64,000 bases of DNA. Source: CAILZL01 sp963791615. GTDB lineage: Bacteria > Pseudomonadota > Gammaproteobacteria > Steroidobacterales > Steroidobacteraceae. Position numbers and translations under genes: made by a program. The stretch is from assembly GCA_963791615.1 (NCBI GenBank), contig CAWBTE010000009.1, forward strand, positions 1-64,000, in the 5' to 3' direction. The notes below the pieces were generated by a model. That model saw only the letters and a list, made by a program, of their open reading frames with translations. It ran no database searches and was not told the DNA's origin. Of this stretch, positions 25,666 to 34,879 are shown piece after piece. Each line of letters opens with the position of its first letter. Position 1 is the first letter of the stretch.

Positions 25666-28600
25666 ATGACCCCGCAGGAACTCAACGCGCTGCGCGCGCG
25701 TGTTGCACTGACCCGTTTGAGTGAGCGTCCCCGACTGGATCGTGAATGGCAACGGCTGCGCACGCAGCTTTCGCAGGGACGCGATATCAATGAAGGTGCA
25801 GCGCGTCTGGCGCAGCGCATTGATACTGGCATTGCACAGGTTGAATCACTGCGTAAGGTTGCCCTCAGACTTGAATACGACCCGGAACTGCCAGTTGCGG
25901 CGCATCGAGACGCTTTTCTGACGGCGCTGCAACAGCATCAGGTCATCATCCTGTGCGGCGCAACCGGCTCAGGCAAGAGTACGCAGTTGCCCAAGTTATG
26001 CATCGAATCCGGGCGCGGCATCTTCGGTCTCATCGGCCACACGCAGCCACGACGAATCGCCGCCCGGGCACTGGCCAATCGCGTCGCCGAAGAGCTGGGT
26101 ACGACAGTGGGTGGCGCCGTGGGCTACCAGGTGCGTTTCACGGATCACACCGGGCCGCAATGCCGTATAAAACTGATGACGGATGGCATTCTGCTGCGTG
26201 AGCTGGAAGCAGATCGCGATCTGCGGCGCTATGACACGCTGATCATCGACGAGGCGCACGAACGCAGCCTCAATATCGATTTGTTGCTGGGCATGCTGAG
26301 GCAGTTGCTGAACCGCCGCCCGGATCTCAAGCTGATCATTACTTCGGCAACCATTGATCCGCAGAAATTCTCAGCTTTTTTTGGCGACGCGCCGATATTT
26401 GAAGTATCGGGCCGCAGCTATCCGGTTGAGGTTCGTTACCGGCCATTGGTCTCGGATGACGAGGAGTCAGTTGATTTGTCCTTGCCACAGGGTGTGCTTG
26501 CTGCCGTGGAAGAACTGGAGCGCAATACACGTGGTATGGGTGGCGATGTGCTGGTATTTCTACCCGGCGAGAAACAGATTCGCGAGACGGCCAGGGTGTT
26601 GCAGGATGCGCGGTTGCGCAATACTGAAATCCTGCCGCTGTATGCGCGCCTGTCAGTCGGTGAGCAGGAAAAGATATTTGCGCAACATGGCAACCGCCGC
26701 ATCGTGCTGGCCACCAATGTGGCGGAAACCTCACTCACTGTGCCCGGCATACGCTTCGTCGTGGATTCCGGACTGGCGCGTATCAGTCGTTACAGCGTGC
26801 GCGGCAAGGTGCAGCGCTTGCCAATTGAAAAAATTGCCCGTGCCAGCGCTGACCAGCGCAAAGGGCGCTGTGGCCGAGTGGCGGAAGGAATCTGTATCCG
26901 CCTGTTTGATGAAGACGATTTCAATACTCGTGATGAATTTACTGCGCCGGAAATCCTGCGCACCAATCTGGCCAGTGTCATTCTCAAGCTGGCTACGCTG
27001 GGACTGCCTGATCCCAATGAGTTCCCCTTTATTGATCCGCCAGAACTGAAGTTGATCAATGACGGTTATCGCTTGTTGCAGGAACTCAAGGCCGTGGACG
27101 AGTCGCGCCGTATCACCAGTCTGGGCAAGCAGATTGCTACCTTGCCGCTGGATCCGCGTCTGGCGCGCATGCTGCTGGCCGCCGATCATCATCGCTGTCT
27201 CCGCGAGATGCTGATCATTGCCGCGTCGCTGTCAATTCAGGATCCACGCGAGCGACCGCAGGAGTTTCAGCAGAAAGCTGACCAGCATCATGCGTCGTAT
27301 GCGGATCCGCGCTCTGACTTCCTGACCATGCTGGCGGTGTGGAAACGCTTTCACGACAGCGTGACGGAATTGTCCGGCAATCAACTGCGCAAGTGGTGCC
27401 GTGAGCAGTTCCTGTCATTCATCCGGCTGCGGGAATGGCAGGAAGTGCACAGCCAGCTGCGCGAAGCCGTGGACGAGCTGGGCCTGCGTCCCAATCAGAT
27501 CGATGCGAACTATGCCGAGCTGCATCAGGCCATTCTCACCGGGTTTCTGGGTGGTATCGGCACTCTGGAAGAAAACCGGGAGTTTCTCGGTGCACGAAGT
27601 ACACGCTTTGTCATTGCGCCGGGCACACCCTTGTCCAGCAAGCCGCCGAAGTGGGTCGTAGCCGCTTCGCTGGTGGAGACCACGCGCATGTATGCGCGCA
27701 TGGTAGCGGCCGTCGAGCCCGAGTGGATTGAGGCGGCCGGTGAGCACTTGCTGAAACGCAGCTATAGCGAGCCGCACTGGGAAGCGCAGCGGGGCTATGT
27801 CGCGGCGTTTGAAAGCACCGCGCTGTATGGCTTGGCGCTGTCCGGTCGGCGGCGCATCAATTACGGCAGTGTTGAGCCGGCTGAGGCAAGACAGATTTTC
27901 GTGCGCGCTGCGCTGGTGGAAGGACAGAGCGAGATCAAGGCTGATTTCCTGACTCACAATCGTGACCTGATCAAGCAGGTGGAAAACATCGAGGCGCGCA
28001 TCCGCCGCCGTGATCTGCTGGCTGATGAGCAGGCGCAAGTGGATTTTTATCTGCATCACTTGCCAGAACATGTGCATTCGACCACGGCGTTGCATGGCTG
28101 GTTGCGTGAACAACGGCTGAGTGTGCAGGACTTGCGAATGAAACTCAGTGATCTGCTGCGGCGCGAGCTGGCAGATTACGATCCGGCTGATTTTCCGGAC
28201 TCAATCACTTGCGGTGGCAATCAACTGCGGCTGCACTACAAATTTGAACCGGCCGAAGCGGACGATGGCGTCACGCTGATCGTTCCGGAACCGTTGCTGT
28301 CGTCACTGGATCCGGATTGGATTGGCTGGTGTGTGCCGGGCTGGCGGCTGGAACGCATCACTGAAACTCTGCGCGCACTGCCCAAGGCCATGCGCAAGCA
28401 CTTCGTGCCGGTGCCGCAACATGCAGCACAGGCCCTGCAATTTCTGCGTGACAGCGCCAGTCCTTCTGCTGATCTCGCCCGATGGATTGCTCGTGAGTCG
28501 GGGACGCCTTTTACGCTTGATGAACTGCGTGCACTGGCCATACCGGAGCATCTCAATCCGTGGCTGCGCATCGAAGACCTGCATGGACGTTTGCTGGCGC

Positions 28601-29557
28601 AGGGTCGTAACCTTCGCCAGCTGTTGCGTGCAACACATCAGGCAGTCGCCGCCTCCCGGCCGCACGGTGACGGAGCCAGCGCAGACCGGGCAATTGCGCA
28701 GCTGGACGTGTGGTGACCTGCCAGTCGAGCTGGAAGTACAGCGCAATGGCGTCCGGTTCAGGGTTTATTCCGCTTTGCAGGATCAGGGCGACAGCGTTTC
28801 AGTAGTTGAACTGACCAATGCCACGCATGCGCAGCAGATCATGCTGGGTGGAGTAGTGCGCTTGCTGGTGCTGACGCTATCGCAGCAGTACAAGTTCGCC
28901 CGGCAGCAGTTTGTGAGTAATCGCGAACTGATGTTGCTGGGGCAGGGTTCTGTTGGCCAGAAACCGCTGGCGGATGCCTTGGCCGAACGAACATTGCGTC
29001 AGTGCTTCATGGCGGATGAGAACAATTTGCCGCGATCAAGGCAAGCCTTCGAAGAGTTGATCGAGCGGCATCGCTCTGAACTGGATACCACCATGACGCG
29101 CATGAACACCCAGATGCTGGATCTGTTCAAGGATTGGCGTGTGGTGCGACAGGGCCTGTCGAAATTGAATTCATCTGTCTTCACGGATTCGCGGGCCGAC
29201 ATTGAGCGGCAACTGCAAGGATTATTGCCTGCGCATTTTCTGCACAGCACGGAGCAGTTCTGGTTTGCTCAGCTACCCCGGTATCTTAAAGCTCTGGCAC
29301 GCCGGGTAGAACGCCTGTCCGGAAACACCGCACGTGATGCGCAGCTTTTGCAGCAAGTACAGCCATTTGTTGTGCAGTGTCAGCACCTTTCAGCGCGCAA
29401 ATCATTGCAGCAGACCGAACTGAGCCGGCTCAAGTGGATGATTGAGGAGTTCCGGGTTTCGCTATTCGCACAGGAATTGAAAACCGCGATTCCTGTTTCT
29501 GCCAAGCGACTGTCAGAGCAGGTCGAGCTGGCCAGAAAAGAGATCCAGTACGGCTGA
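25666..29557 (+). CDS. hrpA: ATP-dependent RNA helicase HrpA (single-base frameshift)
   Basis: DEAH-box RNA helicase, implicated in ribosome rescue and mRNA processing. Motifs are GATGSGKSTQLPKLC (Walker A, near residue 100), DEAHERSLNIDLLLGML, TSATIDPQKF and NVAETSLTVPGIRFVVDSG, followed by the helicase-associated and DUF3418 regions. The first frame stops at 28716. The second frame then gives the expected C-terminus from QLRSWTCGDLPVELEVQ to the stop at 29557. The switch lies between about 28640 and 28700 and needs one base removed. The repaired product is about 1296 residues, the normal size of HrpA. Probably a sequence error, since both halves are well conserved. Confidence 0.92.
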
Positions 29558-29645
29558 AAACACCAACAGATAGCAGGCCTGCATCGGATCCATAGGCAGC
29601 ATCGACTCCAGAATTGATAGTGGCCTGTGCTAACATGCGTCCACC

Positions 29646-31004
29646 ATGACCAAGTATCCTGATCTCGTTAATTGGCACCCTTCCAGCTGGCATAACCACA
29701 AGGCGCAGCAGCAGCCCACCTACCGTAACCTGATCGAACTCGACCAGGCGGTTGCGGAGCTGGCGCGTCTGCCACCCATTGTCGTTTCCTGGGAAATCGA
29801 AGCTCTCAAGCAGGAAATAGCCTCGGCCCAACGTGGTGAACGTTTCGTGTTACAGGGCGGCGACTGCGCCGAAGTATTTGCTGAATGTGATTCAGACCTG
29901 ATCGCCAAGAAACTGAAGATCCTGCTGCAGATGAGTCTGGTGCTGGTGCACGGCCTGAAAAAGCCCATCGTGCGCATCGGACGCATGGCCGGGCAATACG
30001 CCAAGCCGCGTTCAACGGATACCGAAACACGCGATGGCGTGACCCTGCCCAGCTATCGCGGCGATATTGTCAATCGACCAGGGTTCACGGTGGAAGACCG
30101 TGAGCCGGATCCGCAGCTGCTGTTGCGTGGCTACGAACGCGCCGCATTGACTCTGAATTTCGTGCGGGCGCTGATCGATGGTGGTTTTGCCGACCTGCAT
30201 CACCCGGAGTACTGGGATCTGGATTTCGTGCGCCACTCGCCACTGCGTGAGCGTTACGAGCGCATCGTCAACTCGATTTCTGACGCGCTGGATTTTTTCG
30301 AGGCCATGCGTGGCAAGACGGTAGAAGAATCTGACCGCGTGAATTTTTACGCGAGTCATGAAGGACTGCATCTGTTGTATGAGCAGGCACAGACCCGCTA
30401 TATCGCCAGACAGAAGCGCTGGTACAACCTGTCGACACACATGCCCTGGATAGGCATGCGCACGGCAGCACTGGACGATGCACACGTTGAATATTTCCGT
30501 GGCATTGCCAACCCGATGGGCATCAAGGTCAGCCCTTCCATGAGCGCGGAGTGGGTGCAGGGCCTGGTAGCGAGGCTGAATCCCGATAACGAACCGGGTC
30601 GTATCACGCTGATCCATCGTATGGGCGCGAAATTGATTCATCAGCATCTGCCAGCACTGATCAAGGCGGTGCAGGCCACCGGCAGTCCGGTGTTGTGGAT
30701 CTGCGATCCCATGCATGGCAATACGGAGACGGCAACTTCCGGGCTCAAGACACGCCGCTTTGAAAATATTGTTGCGGAGGTGGAAGCCTCCTTCCAGATC
30801 CATCGCGAAATGGGTTCAATTCTGGGTGGTGTGCATTTTGAATTGACGGGCGATGATGTAACGGAGTGTACCGGTGGCGCACGCGGTCTGACTGACACGG
30901 ATCTGGCGCGCGCTTACAAGTCCACGGTCGATCCGCGATTGAACTACGAACAGGCGCTGGAATTGGCCATGCGTATCGCCGATCTGCATCAGCAGGCGCG
31001 GTAA
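29646..31004 (+). CDS. 3-deoxy-7-phosphoheptulonate synthase, class II
   Basis: Joins phosphoenolpyruvate and erythrose 4-phosphate in the first step of the shikimate pathway. It is the 452-residue class II (plant-like) enzyme: HPSSWHNHKAQQQPTY at the N-terminus, RFVLQGGDCAEVF with the metal cysteine, VRIGRMAGQYAKPRS, YRGDIVN, and WICDPMHGNTETA near residue 357. No class I enzyme is seen here. The gene ends exactly at a REP-like palindrome. Confidence 0.95.
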   Translation: MTKYPDLVNWHPSSWHNHKAQQQPTYRNLIELDQAVAELARLPPIVVSWEIEALKQEIASAQRGERFVLQGGDCAEVFAECDSDLIAKKLKILLQMSLVLVHGLKKPIVRIGRMAGQYAKPRSTDTETRDGVTLPSYRGDIVNRPGFTVEDREPDPQLLLRGYERAALTLNFVRALIDGGFADLHHPEYWDLDFVRHSPLRERYERIVNSISDALDFFEAMRGKTVEESDRVNFYASHEGLHLLYEQAQTRYIARQKRWYNLSTHMPWIGMRTAALDDAHVEYFRGIANPMGIKVSPSMSAEWVQGLVARLNPDNEPGRITLIHRMGAKLIHQHLPALIKAVQATGSPVLWICDPMHGNTETATSGLKTRRFENIVAEVEASFQIHREMGSILGGVHFELTGDDVTECTGGARGLTDTDLARAYKSTVDPRLNYEQALELAMRIADLHQQAR

Positions 31005-31033
31005 GGGAGGGCAGGTTTGAAACCTGCCCCTAC
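31005..31033. repeat. REP-like palindrome (copy C)
   Basis: GGGCAGGTTT-G-AAACCTGCCC with a CCTAC edge, i.e. GTAGGGGCAGGTTT on the minus strand. It belongs to the same family as 7566-7585 and 20019-20086. It lies between the convergent DAHP synthase and the following small gene, whose TAG stop is inside it. Confidence 0.7.
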
Positions 31034-31401
31034 GCTGGCAGTCCCAGTTTCTTGAGGAAGAAATCAAAGGCGCCACCCTTGTCATCTGGTGCCGAGTGTG
31101 GGGAGCGTTGCTGGTTCGCTGGAATCACGCGCTTGCGTGACCATAACACGGGTGCCGAGAAGTCAGGGGCATCCAGCAACTCCAGTTCAATGGCTGACAA
31201 TCGGTGCAAATCCTGTGGTGTCACTTCACGGGTGTAAACACCGGGTGCCGTCTGCCATTCCCAGATCATGTTGCCGCGCTCATCTGACACCGCACGGCCT
31301 GAATGGGTGCCGTATGCAAAGTCGGGAGCATCAATCATGTCCCGTTCAGCGCGCAGCTTACGCAGGTCAATGATCTGGGTCATGGTGTGTGGGTCGCGCA
31401 T
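31030..31401 (-). CDS. small protein of unknown function
   Basis: A 123-residue hydrophilic protein that I do not recognise. Features are IIDLRKLRAERD at the start, a tryptophan-containing core (ERGNMIWEWQTAPGVYTREV) and a basic/aromatic C-terminus (GGAFDFFLKKLGLPA). There is no signal peptide or membrane segment. The start at 31401 has GGA 6 bases upstream; an ATG at 31383 is the alternative. It lies downstream of proS on the same strand, 247 bases away. Composition and the coherent reading frame suggest a real gene. Confidence 0.6.
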   Translation of the reverse strand: MRDPHTMTQIIDLRKLRAERDMIDAPDFAYGTHSGRAVSDERGNMIWEWQTAPGVYTREVTPQDLHRLSAIELELLDAPDFSAPVLWSRKRVIPANQQRSPHSAPDDKGGAFDFFLKKLGLPA

Positions 31402-31565
31402 AAAATTCCATCACGAAGATTCGTTGCAATTCATCCGCAGTCCAGCCGTATGGGGTAAGGCTGCATTGAAGTGCGTATCGACGATCCGTCGAATTGCTTG
31501 ATGCCATATCGCGACAGCTTTTCTGTTTCTTGTGGTATGTCTCAAGCAGCGGACAGTATAGTCAT

Positions 31566-31591
31566 TCAGGCGGCAATGTATTGCCGCCTGA
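31566..31591. terminator. proS 3' hairpin
   Basis: TCAGGCGGCAA-TGTA-TTGCCGCCTGA, a perfect 11-bp stem 58 bases beyond the proS stop. No T-run follows on either strand, so it may be a factor-assisted terminator or a 3'-end stabiliser. Nothing else is visible between 31402 and 31648. Confidence 0.5.
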
Positions 31592-31648
31592 TGGAACTGC
31601 GTCACAGGCATGGTGCAGTCAATTGGTCCTCTGATAGCAGCGCCGTAA

Positions 31649-33175
31649 TCAGTAAGACTTTGCCCATACCACGCGTGTTGGACTGGATTTTCCCGTGAAT
31701 GGACAGATGCCGGGTTCTGTCTTTTCCTGCGGAATGCAGCGCACGGTGACCGAGAGGTCGTTCTTGATCTGCTGCTCCAGTTCCACATCACCACCAAAAT
31801 GCGTCATGGCGAAGCCGCCATGCATGGGGGGTGGCAGGTTGGGATCGTGACGCTCGGGCGTGAACCAGGCGTAGAACTCTTCCCTGGTATCGATGTTGCG
31901 CGTGTGTTCGGCGCGATAGGCTTTGGCGCGATTGAGCAGGGTGTCATGAATGTTTTGCAGAATGTCGCTTGCACTGGCGATAAATTCATCGCGGCTAATA
32001 CTGAGCTTGTCCTTGGGTAACTGATCGCGACGGCCGACGAACAACGCGTTCTTTTCCATGTCTCTGGGGCCGACCTCGATACGTAGTGGCACGCCTTTCT
32101 TGATCCACTCCCACACCTTGTCGCCACCGCGCATGTCGCGGCCATCGACATTGACGCTGATGCTGCGCTGACCAAAGCTTTGTTGGCGCAGTTCGGTGGC
32201 AACGCCGTTGCAATATTCCAGTACACGAGCGCGCTCTTCATCGTTGCGGAAAATGGGCACGATGACGATATGCGTCGGAGCCAACTTGGGCGGCAATACC
32301 AGACCATCATCGTCCGAATGCGTCATCAGCATGCTGCCGATCAGGCGGGTGGAAACGCCCCAGCTGGTGGTCCAGGCGTGTTGCTGTTGACCATGCTGAT
32401 CGAGGAACTGGATGCCGCTTGCTCTGGCGAAGTTCTGGCCGAGGAAGTGACTGGTGCCGGCCTGTAATGCCTTGCGATCCTGCATCATGGCTTCGATACA
32501 GAAAGTCTGCTCGGCACCCGGGAAGCGTTCGCCAGCCGTTTTTTCACCCTTGATCACCGGCATGGCCATCCAGTTTTCAGCGAACTCTGCGTATACATCG
32601 AGCATCTGCATGGTTTCCGCCACGGCTTCTGTCTCGGTGGCGTGAGCGGTATGGCCTTCCTGCCACAGAAATTCGGTAGTGCGCAGGAACATACGGGTGC
32701 GCATTTCCCAGCGAACCACATTCGCCCATTGGTTGATCAGCAGCGGCAGATCGCGATAGCTCTGCACCCAGCGCGAGAAGGCATCGCCAATGATGGTTTC
32801 CGAGGTGGGACGCACAATCAGTGGTTCTTCCAGCTCGCCGGTGGGCACCAACTTGCCTTCGGCATTGAGTTCCAGGCGATGATGCGTGACCACGGCGCAT
32901 TCCTTGGCAAAGCCATCGACGTGCGCGGCTTCCTTTTGCAAGAAGGACAATGGAATGAACAAGGGGAAGTAGGCGTTCTGATGACCGGTGGCCTTGAACT
33001 TGTCGTCCAGCACCCGCTGCATGTTTTCCCAGATGGAATAGCCCCAGGGTTTGATCACCATGCAGCCGCGCACCGCCGAGTTTTCGGCAAGATCGGCAGC
33101 CTTGATGACTTGCTGATACCACTCCGAGTAATTCTCTTCGCGAGTTGGTGTAACGGCAGTGCGCGGTTTGTTCAT
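31649..33175 (-). CDS. proS: prolyl-tRNA synthetase, archaeal/eukaryotic type
   Basis: Charges tRNA-Pro. This 508-residue enzyme is of the eukaryote/archaea-like architecture: class II motifs in VIKPWGYSIWENMQ, PLIVRPTSETIIGDAFSRW and FLRTTEFLWQEGHTAHA, and a C-terminal extension ending VWAKSY. It lacks the roughly 180-residue editing insertion between motifs 2 and 3 that bacterial-type ProRS carries, so cis-editing of Ala-tRNA-Pro is absent. Most gammaproteobacteria use the bacterial type, so this copy was probably acquired laterally. It would serve tRNA-Pro(GGG), found at 42319. Confidence 0.95.
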   Translation of the reverse strand: MNKPRTAVTPTREENYSEWYQQVIKAADLAENSAVRGCMVIKPWGYSIWENMQRVLDDKFKATGHQNAYFPLFIPLSFLQKEAAHVDGFAKECAVVTHHRLELNAEGKLVPTGELEEPLIVRPTSETIIGDAFSRWVQSYRDLPLLINQWANVVRWEMRTRMFLRTTEFLWQEGHTAHATETEAVAETMQMLDVYAEFAENWMAMPVIKGEKTAGERFPGAEQTFCIEAMMQDRKALQAGTSHFLGQNFARASGIQFLDQHGQQQHAWTTSWGVSTRLIGSMLMTHSDDDGLVLPPKLAPTHIVIVPIFRNDEERARVLEYCNGVATELRQQSFGQRSISVNVDGRDMRGGDKVWEWIKKGVPLRIEVGPRDMEKNALFVGRRDQLPKDKLSISRDEFIASASDILQNIHDTLLNRAKAYRAEHTRNIDTREEFYAWFTPERHDPNLPPPMHGGFAMTHFGGDVELEQQIKNDLSVTVRCIPQEKTEPGICPFTGKSSPTRVVWAKSY

Positions 33176-33330
33176 CGTCAGATCCAGTTGGTTCAGTAAA
33201 TCATGGCTACCGCCGGAAAATTTCCAGAACCGGCCAGCCGTTAATTGTCCCGCATGTAATGGCTATGTGACAAGAATGGCTGATGACGGCCATCGAGCAA
33301 TCCAGAATGCATGCGGGCGGTGGTTATGCT

Positions 33331-34092
33331 CTATCGCAGCGTGAAGCGGAAGATCGAGCCATGGTCAGGCTGGCTTTCCACCCAGATGCGACCACCATGA
33401 CGCTGAACAATCAGTTGCGCGGTTGCGAGGCCCATGCCGATACCTTCAAAATCCTTGCTGGAATGCACGCGGCTGAATGGTTTGAACAGCCGATCCTGAC
33501 GTTCCATATTCAGTCCAGCCCCATTGTCCTGCAGAAAATATACCGGCGCAGCCGCATCACCTTCTGCACCGAAGCGGATTGCCGGTGCACTGATCTTGCG
33601 CGTGAACTTGATGGCGTTGTCCAGCAGCACTTCCATCAGCTGATGTAACAGCTCTGCGTCACCATATGCTTCCGGAGTCGTTTGAAAATCGAGTTGTGTG
33701 CCGGCCAGATTGGGCGCATCCGTACGTTTGCGCAGGCAAGTCAATGCGACTGAGGTCAGATTGACAGGGGTTTGTTCCAGGTCTTTATGATTCAGGCTGG
33801 ATAGCTTGATCAATGCGCCGATCATCGTGACCTGCCGGTTGGCGCTGTTGCGCACGTGTTCAAGGTACTGGCGTGTCGAATGGGTGTCGACCGCATTTCC
33901 GGAATCGGTCAACAGCAAGTCAGCGAAACCCAGGATGGTCATGGCGGGTGTGCGCAGATCATGCGACATGCAATGCAGCAACATCGCTTGCTGTTTCAGC
34001 AGCAGGGCATGTTCACGTTGCAGTTCGACGAGCTCCTGTCGCACTTCGGCAAGTGTGGCATCGCTGTCAATATGTGATTCGGGGGCAGGCAT
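33331..34092 (-). CDS. soluble sensor histidine kinase
   Basis: A 253-residue kinase with no membrane segment and no PAS domain. A short coiled-coil-like N-terminus (VRQELVELQREHALLLKQQA) leads to the phospho-acceptor H44 in MSHDLRTPAMTILGFADLLL. The ATPase domain follows, with VLLDNAIKFTRK, DNGAGLNMERQDRLFKPFSR and GIGMGLATAQLIVQRHGGRIW, resembling the kinase core of phytochrome-type sensors. No response regulator is adjacent, so it is an orphan whose input must come from another protein. The ATG at 34092 is chosen over a TTG 4 codons upstream. Confidence 0.88.
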   Translation of the reverse strand: MPAPESHIDSDATLAEVRQELVELQREHALLLKQQAMLLHCMSHDLRTPAMTILGFADLLLTDSGNAVDTHSTRQYLEHVRNSANRQVTMIGALIKLSSLNHKDLEQTPVNLTSVALTCLRKRTDAPNLAGTQLDFQTTPEAYGDAELLHQLMEVLLDNAIKFTRKISAPAIRFGAEGDAAAPVYFLQDNGAGLNMERQDRLFKPFSRVHSSKDFEGIGMGLATAQLIVQRHGGRIWVESQPDHGSIFRFTLR

Positions 34093-34191
34093 GTACAGTG
34101 GCAAGGACGGGTTGGAGCGGCGAACCTTATCCGTGGCATTATGGAGCCTTGCTGCGCATTGTGCGCAATATTCTTCAAATGGGTAAAGTGC

Positions 34192-34671
34192 ATGCGCAAG
34201 TCCACTGACAAGTCCCGGGTGATCCCGCAGCTGACGCAGCTGGGGCGCAATGTAGCGATTCCGGAATCACCTGAAGCCGCCGTGCTGGAGCGGGTTGCCA
34301 ACCCGCATCCGCAGCAGCGCTACCTGGCGCGATTCACTGCGCCTGAATTCACTTCGTTATGCCCGATCACAGGGCAGCCGGACTTTGCACAGTTGATGAT
34401 CGACTATGTGCCGGGCAAGTGGCTGATCGAAAGCAAGTCGCTGAAGTTGTATCTGGCAGCGTTCCGCAACCACGGTGCGTTTCATGAAGATTGCACGGTA
34501 TCCATCGGCTTGCGATTGCAGCAGTTGGCGCGACCGCGCTGGTTACGTATTGCGGGCTACTGGTATCCGCGCGGCGGCATTCCCATCGATGTGTTCTGGC
34601 AGAGTGGCAAACCACCTGCGGGCGTATGGATTCCTGACCAGGGTGTGCCGCCATATCGTGGTCGTGGCTGA
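34192..34671 (+). CDS. queF: NADPH-dependent preQ0 reductase
   Basis: Reduces 7-cyano-7-deazaguanine to preQ1 in queuosine biosynthesis. This 159-residue protein is the short unimodular type. The catalytic cysteine C57 and aspartate D64 lie in FTSLCPITGQPDF, and the QueF motif is in WLIESKSLKLYLAAFRNHG. The ATG at 34192 fits the conserved start; the upstream in-frame ATG would add 17 cysteine-rich residues. It is followed by the tRNA-Val promoter. Confidence 0.95.
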   Translation: MRKSTDKSRVIPQLTQLGRNVAIPESPEAAVLERVANPHPQQRYLARFTAPEFTSLCPITGQPDFAQLMIDYVPGKWLIESKSLKLYLAAFRNHGAFHEDCTVSIGLRLQQLARPRWLRIAGYWYPRGGIPIDVFWQSGKPPAGVWIPDQGVPPYRGRG

Positions 34672-34710
34672 CTGTTCACGATGTGCGTCGCCCTGATTGG
34701 GATTTTCAGC

Positions 34711-34739
34711 TTGCCTAGCCCGATAGCGCTCGGTATTCT
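34711..34739 (+). promoter_or_regulatory. tRNA-Val promoter
   Basis: TTGCCT at 34711-34716 and TATTCT at 34734-34739 are separated by 17 bases. A GC-rich discriminator (TGCGCGCC) follows, typical of stringently controlled stable RNA promoters. It lies about 45 bases upstream of the tRNA-Val gene and probably also drives thrS. Confidence 0.65.
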
Positions 34740-34784
34740 TGCGCGCCTTTCGCTGGATAGCCGCATCAGTCCAGCACAGATTCC

Positions 34785-34859
34785 GGGCGCGTAGCTCAGC
34801 GGTAGAGCACTACCTTGACATGGTAGGGGTCACAGGTTCGATCCCTGTCGCGCCCACCA
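34785..34859 (+). tRNA. tRNA-Val (GAC)
   Basis: A 75-base cloverleaf with acceptor arms GGGCGCG/CGCGCCC, D-arm GCTCAGCGGTAGAGC, anticodon stem CTACC/GGTAG with loop TTGACAT (anticodon GAC), T-arm AGGTTCGATCCCT and encoded CCA. It precedes thrS by 20 bases. Confidence 0.97.
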
Positions 34860-34879
34860 ATCTTTTCTCAGGAACCGAT

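Noticed and set aside
31471..31698. A 75-residue plus-strand frame beyond the proS stop
   Set aside because: It overlaps the proS 3' end and the hairpin at 31566 and has no protein-like features.
34739..34879. An N-terminal extension of ThrS across the tRNA-Val gene
   Set aside because: The extension is translated tRNA sequence; the conserved ThrS start at 34880 is clear.
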